A DNA stretch of 7,419 bases from an uncultured Oscillospiraceae bacterium. Its GTDB lineage: Bacteria > Bacillota > Clostridia > Oscillospirales > Oscillospiraceae. Shown here piece by piece: positions 6,105 through 7,419 of the stretch. Location: positions 51,228-58,646 of the forward strand of contig CAJUCB010000004.1 of the NCBI GenBank assembly GCA_910584805.1, given 5' to 3'. The position numbers and the translations under genes are program-made. The stretch's first letter is position 1. Every line of letters begins with the position of its first letter. A model generated the notes under the pieces. It did no database searches. It saw only the letters and a program-made list of their open reading frames with translations, and was not told where the DNA came from.

Positions 6105-6815
6105 ATGATGACACCCCAGGAAGCGGAAGGCCATGTCTTCCCGAAAGCCTCCTTTGGCGGCTATAACATGCCCCAGGTGGATGCCTTTCTGGATAACCTC
6201 ATTGCCAACTACCGGGAGCTTTTCCAGGAGAACGCATCCTTAAAGGGGAAGCTGAAGGTGCTGGTGGATAAGGTGGAGGAATACCGCGCCACGGAGGAAG
6301 CCATGCGCCGGGCGCTGCACTCCGCCCAGAAAATGGCCGAGGAGCTCATCCGGGAGGGTGAGGCCCGGAAACAGGCCACCATCAACGAAGCCGTGGTGGA
6401 GCTCCAGCGGCGCAGCCAGGAGACCCGCAGCGCCCTGGCCCAGGAGGAAGCGGCCATCCGCGCCCGGATTGAGGACGCCAAGGCCGCCCTGGCCAACGAG
6501 GAGCTGCGCCTGGAAACCGCCCGCAGCTCAACCACCACCTTTGTGGACCGGCTCAAAGAGCTCTACGCCAAGGAGCTGACCTTCATCGGCAACCTCTCCG
6601 AGCTCCAAGCCCAGGTGGCCCCGCCCCCCACACCGGCCGCCCCGGCCGCCCCAGCCACCGCCGGGGGCGAACAGCGCATGGCCCAGGACATCCAGGCCAA
6701 CATGGCCAAAATTTTGGACGAACCCGCCCCGGTTCCCGACGCTGCCCCAGACGGCCCAGGGGACACCCGGGTGTTCGACCAGATTGAATTTGGCAAGGAC
6801 TATGAAATAGAGTGA
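6105..6815 (+). CDS. divIVA: DivIVA-domain cell division / polarity protein
   Basis: DivIVA proteins are coiled-coil scaffolds that collect on strongly curved membrane at septa and poles and recruit division or cell-wall partners. Seen: 236 residues. The N-terminal MTPQEAEGHVF.K and FGGYN..QVDAFLD (17-30) form the DivIVA N-domain. A long coiled coil follows (about 31-165), rich in Glu/Arg/Ala with EEYRATEEAMRRAL and AQKMAEEL stretches. A Pro/Ala-rich low-complexity linker (172-186) leads to a tail with QDIQANMAKILD (194-205) and an acidic end. Position 18, Arg in Bacillus DivIVA and next to Phe17 at the membrane-contact loop, is Gly here. The gene follows sepF by 83 bases and precedes ileS, the usual Firmicutes order without ylmG and ylmH. 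It may be co-transcribed with sepF. A GpsB-like protein is excluded by its greater length. Confidence 0.93.
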   Translation: MMTPQEAEGHVFPKASFGGYNMPQVDAFLDNLIANYRELFQENASLKGKLKVLVDKVEEYRATEEAMRRALHSAQKMAEELIREGEARKQATINEAVVELQRRSQETRSALAQEEAAIRARIEDAKAALANEELRLETARSSTTTFVDRLKELYAKELTFIGNLSELQAQVAPPPTPAAPAAPATAGGEQRMAQDIQANMAKILDEPAPVPDAAPDGPGDTRVFDQIEFGKDYEIE

Positions 6816-6816
6816 C

Positions 6817-6840
6817 GCAAAAAATGCAAGCATTTTTTGC
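6817..6840 (+). terminator. Perfect A-tract/T-tract inverted repeat after divIVA, possible weak terminator
   Basis: One base after the divIVA stop, an 11-base arm with six A (6817-6827) and its perfect reverse complement with six T (6830-6840) are separated by only two bases. A-tract, short stem and T-tract follow the layout of a bidirectional intrinsic terminator, but the GC part is only 3-4 pairs and the T-run lies inside the repeat. The repeat is certain; termination is doubtful. Confidence 0.45.
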
Positions 6841-6846
6841 CGGACT

Positions 6847-6883
6847 GGGTGTCCCCTCCAGGGGGCGCCCTCAGCGAGGCTGA
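6847..6883 (+). repeat. Two abutting stem-loops in the ileS leader
   Basis: 6847-6856 pairs with 6861-6870 as ten pairs (two of them G-U) around the four-base loop TCCA. Directly next to it TCAGC (6871-6875) pairs with GCTGA (6879-6883) around GAG, so the two helices could stack end to end in RNA. No T-run follows. G-U pairs instead of mismatches suggest an RNA-level fold; the function is unknown. Confidence 0.45.
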
Positions 6884-6907
6884 AAATAAACGATGTTCAT
6901 GCTTCTT

Positions 6908-6940
6908 ACATTCGGCGGCGGGATGACCGCCGCCGAATGT
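6908..6940 (+). promoter_or_regulatory. 14-bp perfect hairpin upstream of ileS
   Basis: The 14-base arm 6908-6921 (starts ACATTCGGCG) is the exact reverse complement of 6927-6940, with the five-base loop GATGA. It is followed by CTTTCC, a poor U-tract, and ends 42 bases before the ileS ATG. It may be an attenuator-type or leaky terminator in the leader, or a stabilising 5' structure. I find no T-box consensus near it. The structure is certain as an inverted repeat; the role is inference. Confidence 0.55.
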
Positions 6941-6982
6941 CTTTCCAGCGGGAGAGGAAGCAGAGAGGAAGGATACACAGTT

Positions 6983-7419
6983 ATGGCACAGGATTACAAC
7001 GCCACCATCAACCTGCCAAAAACCGACTTCCCCATGCGGGCAGGCCTGCCCCAGCGGGAGCCGGACATGCTGGCACATTGGAAGAAGATCGACGTCTATG
7101 GGGAGCTGCTGAAGAAGAACAAGGGCAAGCCCCTCTACTCCCTCCACGACGGCCCCCCCTTCTCCAACGGGGCCCTGCACATGGGCCACGCCCTGAACAA
7201 GTCCATCAAGGACTTCATCACCCGCGCCGCCGCCATGCGGGGGTACTACACCCCCTACATCCCCGGCTGGGACAACCACGGCATGCCCATTGAGTCCGCC
7301 ATCATCAAGCAGAACAAGCTCAACCGCAAGGCCATGAGCGTGCCGGAGTTCCGCACCGCCTGCCGCGACTTCGCCCAGCACTACATCGACGTGCAGATGG
7401 AGGGCTTCCAGCGCATGGG
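6983..7419 (+). CDS. ileS: Isoleucine-tRNA ligase, N-terminal part (runs off the window)
   Basis: IleS attaches isoleucine to tRNA-Ile in the cytoplasm and edits mischarged valine. The visible 145 residues (of roughly 900-1050 in the family) begin MAQDYNATINLPKTDFPMR. They contain LPQREPDMLAHWKKIDVY (22-39), HDGPPFSNGALHMGH (55-69), whose last four residues are the HIGH-type class I signature, and ALNKSIKDFI (70-79). GWDNHGMPIE (95-104) follows, the counterpart of GWDTHGLPIE in other IleS. The start is supported by AAGGA at 6969-6973, 9 bases upstream. Asn98 and Met101 differ from the usual Thr/Cys and Leu. The frame continues open to the last base, where the KMSKS, editing and C-terminal zinc regions are cut off. 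The position after divIVA is common in Firmicutes, and ileS has its own structured leader. Confidence 0.95.
   Translation, partial: MAQDYNATINLPKTDFPMRAGLPQREPDMLAHWKKIDVYGELLKKNKGKPLYSLHDGPPFSNGALHMGHALNKSIKDFITRAAAMRGYYTPYIPGWDNHGMPIESAIIKQNKLNRKAMSVPEFRTACRDFAQHYIDVQMEGFQRM

Noticed and set aside
6816..6982. T-box riboswitch before ileS
   Set aside because: Expected in Firmicutes, but the conserved T-box core is not found, the region is short for the class, and no antiterminator/terminator pair could be drawn with confidence.
1..7419. CRISPR arrays, insertion sequences, tRNA or rRNA genes
   Set aside because: No direct-repeat arrays, transposase motifs, terminal inverted repeats or tRNA-like folds were seen by eye on either strand.

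Overview
The window reads as a piece of chromosome from a GC-rich, low-copy-repeat member of the Clostridia. An Oscillospiraceae-like gut anaerobe is my best guess. The basis is the gene set (Hfq of Gram-positive type, SepF, DivIVA, YggS, MutL with an endonuclease motif), the strong GC bias at third codon positions, and the G-rich ribosome binding sites. All nine genes lie on the + strand, closely packed, with no mobile element, CRISPR array, tRNA or rRNA.

Layout: (1) 1-146, the last codons of a DnaA-family replication initiator. (2) 165-3456, mutL, miaA and hfq, a conserved DNA-repair / tRNA-modification / RNA-chaperone run. Here it stands directly behind dnaA, where mutS would be the more usual neighbour. 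(3) 3490-6815, a cell-envelope and division block: a membrane-anchored HlyD-like protein, the PLP-homeostasis protein YggS, SepF and DivIVA. This resembles the ylmD-ylmE-sepF-ylmG-ylmH-divIVA region of Bacillus, with the HlyD-like gene in the first position and ylmG and ylmH absent. (4) 6816-6982, a 167-base intergenic leader full of stem-loops. (5) 6983 to the end, the 5' part of ileS, which follows divIVA in many Firmicutes.

How the genes may work together: SepF anchors FtsZ to the membrane and DivIVA marks curved membrane at septum and poles. The HlyD-like protein has one membrane segment and a large outside domain but no transporter partner in view, so it may have an envelope role. mutL, miaA and hfq are housekeeping genes probably read together.

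The most notable non-coding signals are a near-consensus sigma-A promoter (TTGACA, 17 bases, GATAAT) inside the 3' part of yggS, embedded in an AT-rich island of unusual codons and pointing at sepF; an hfq ribosome binding site in the loop of a 6-bp stem; and a structured divIVA-ileS leader without a recognisable T-box. I see no clearly new multi-gene system. The findings are mainly unusual gene order, regulation and key-residue changes.
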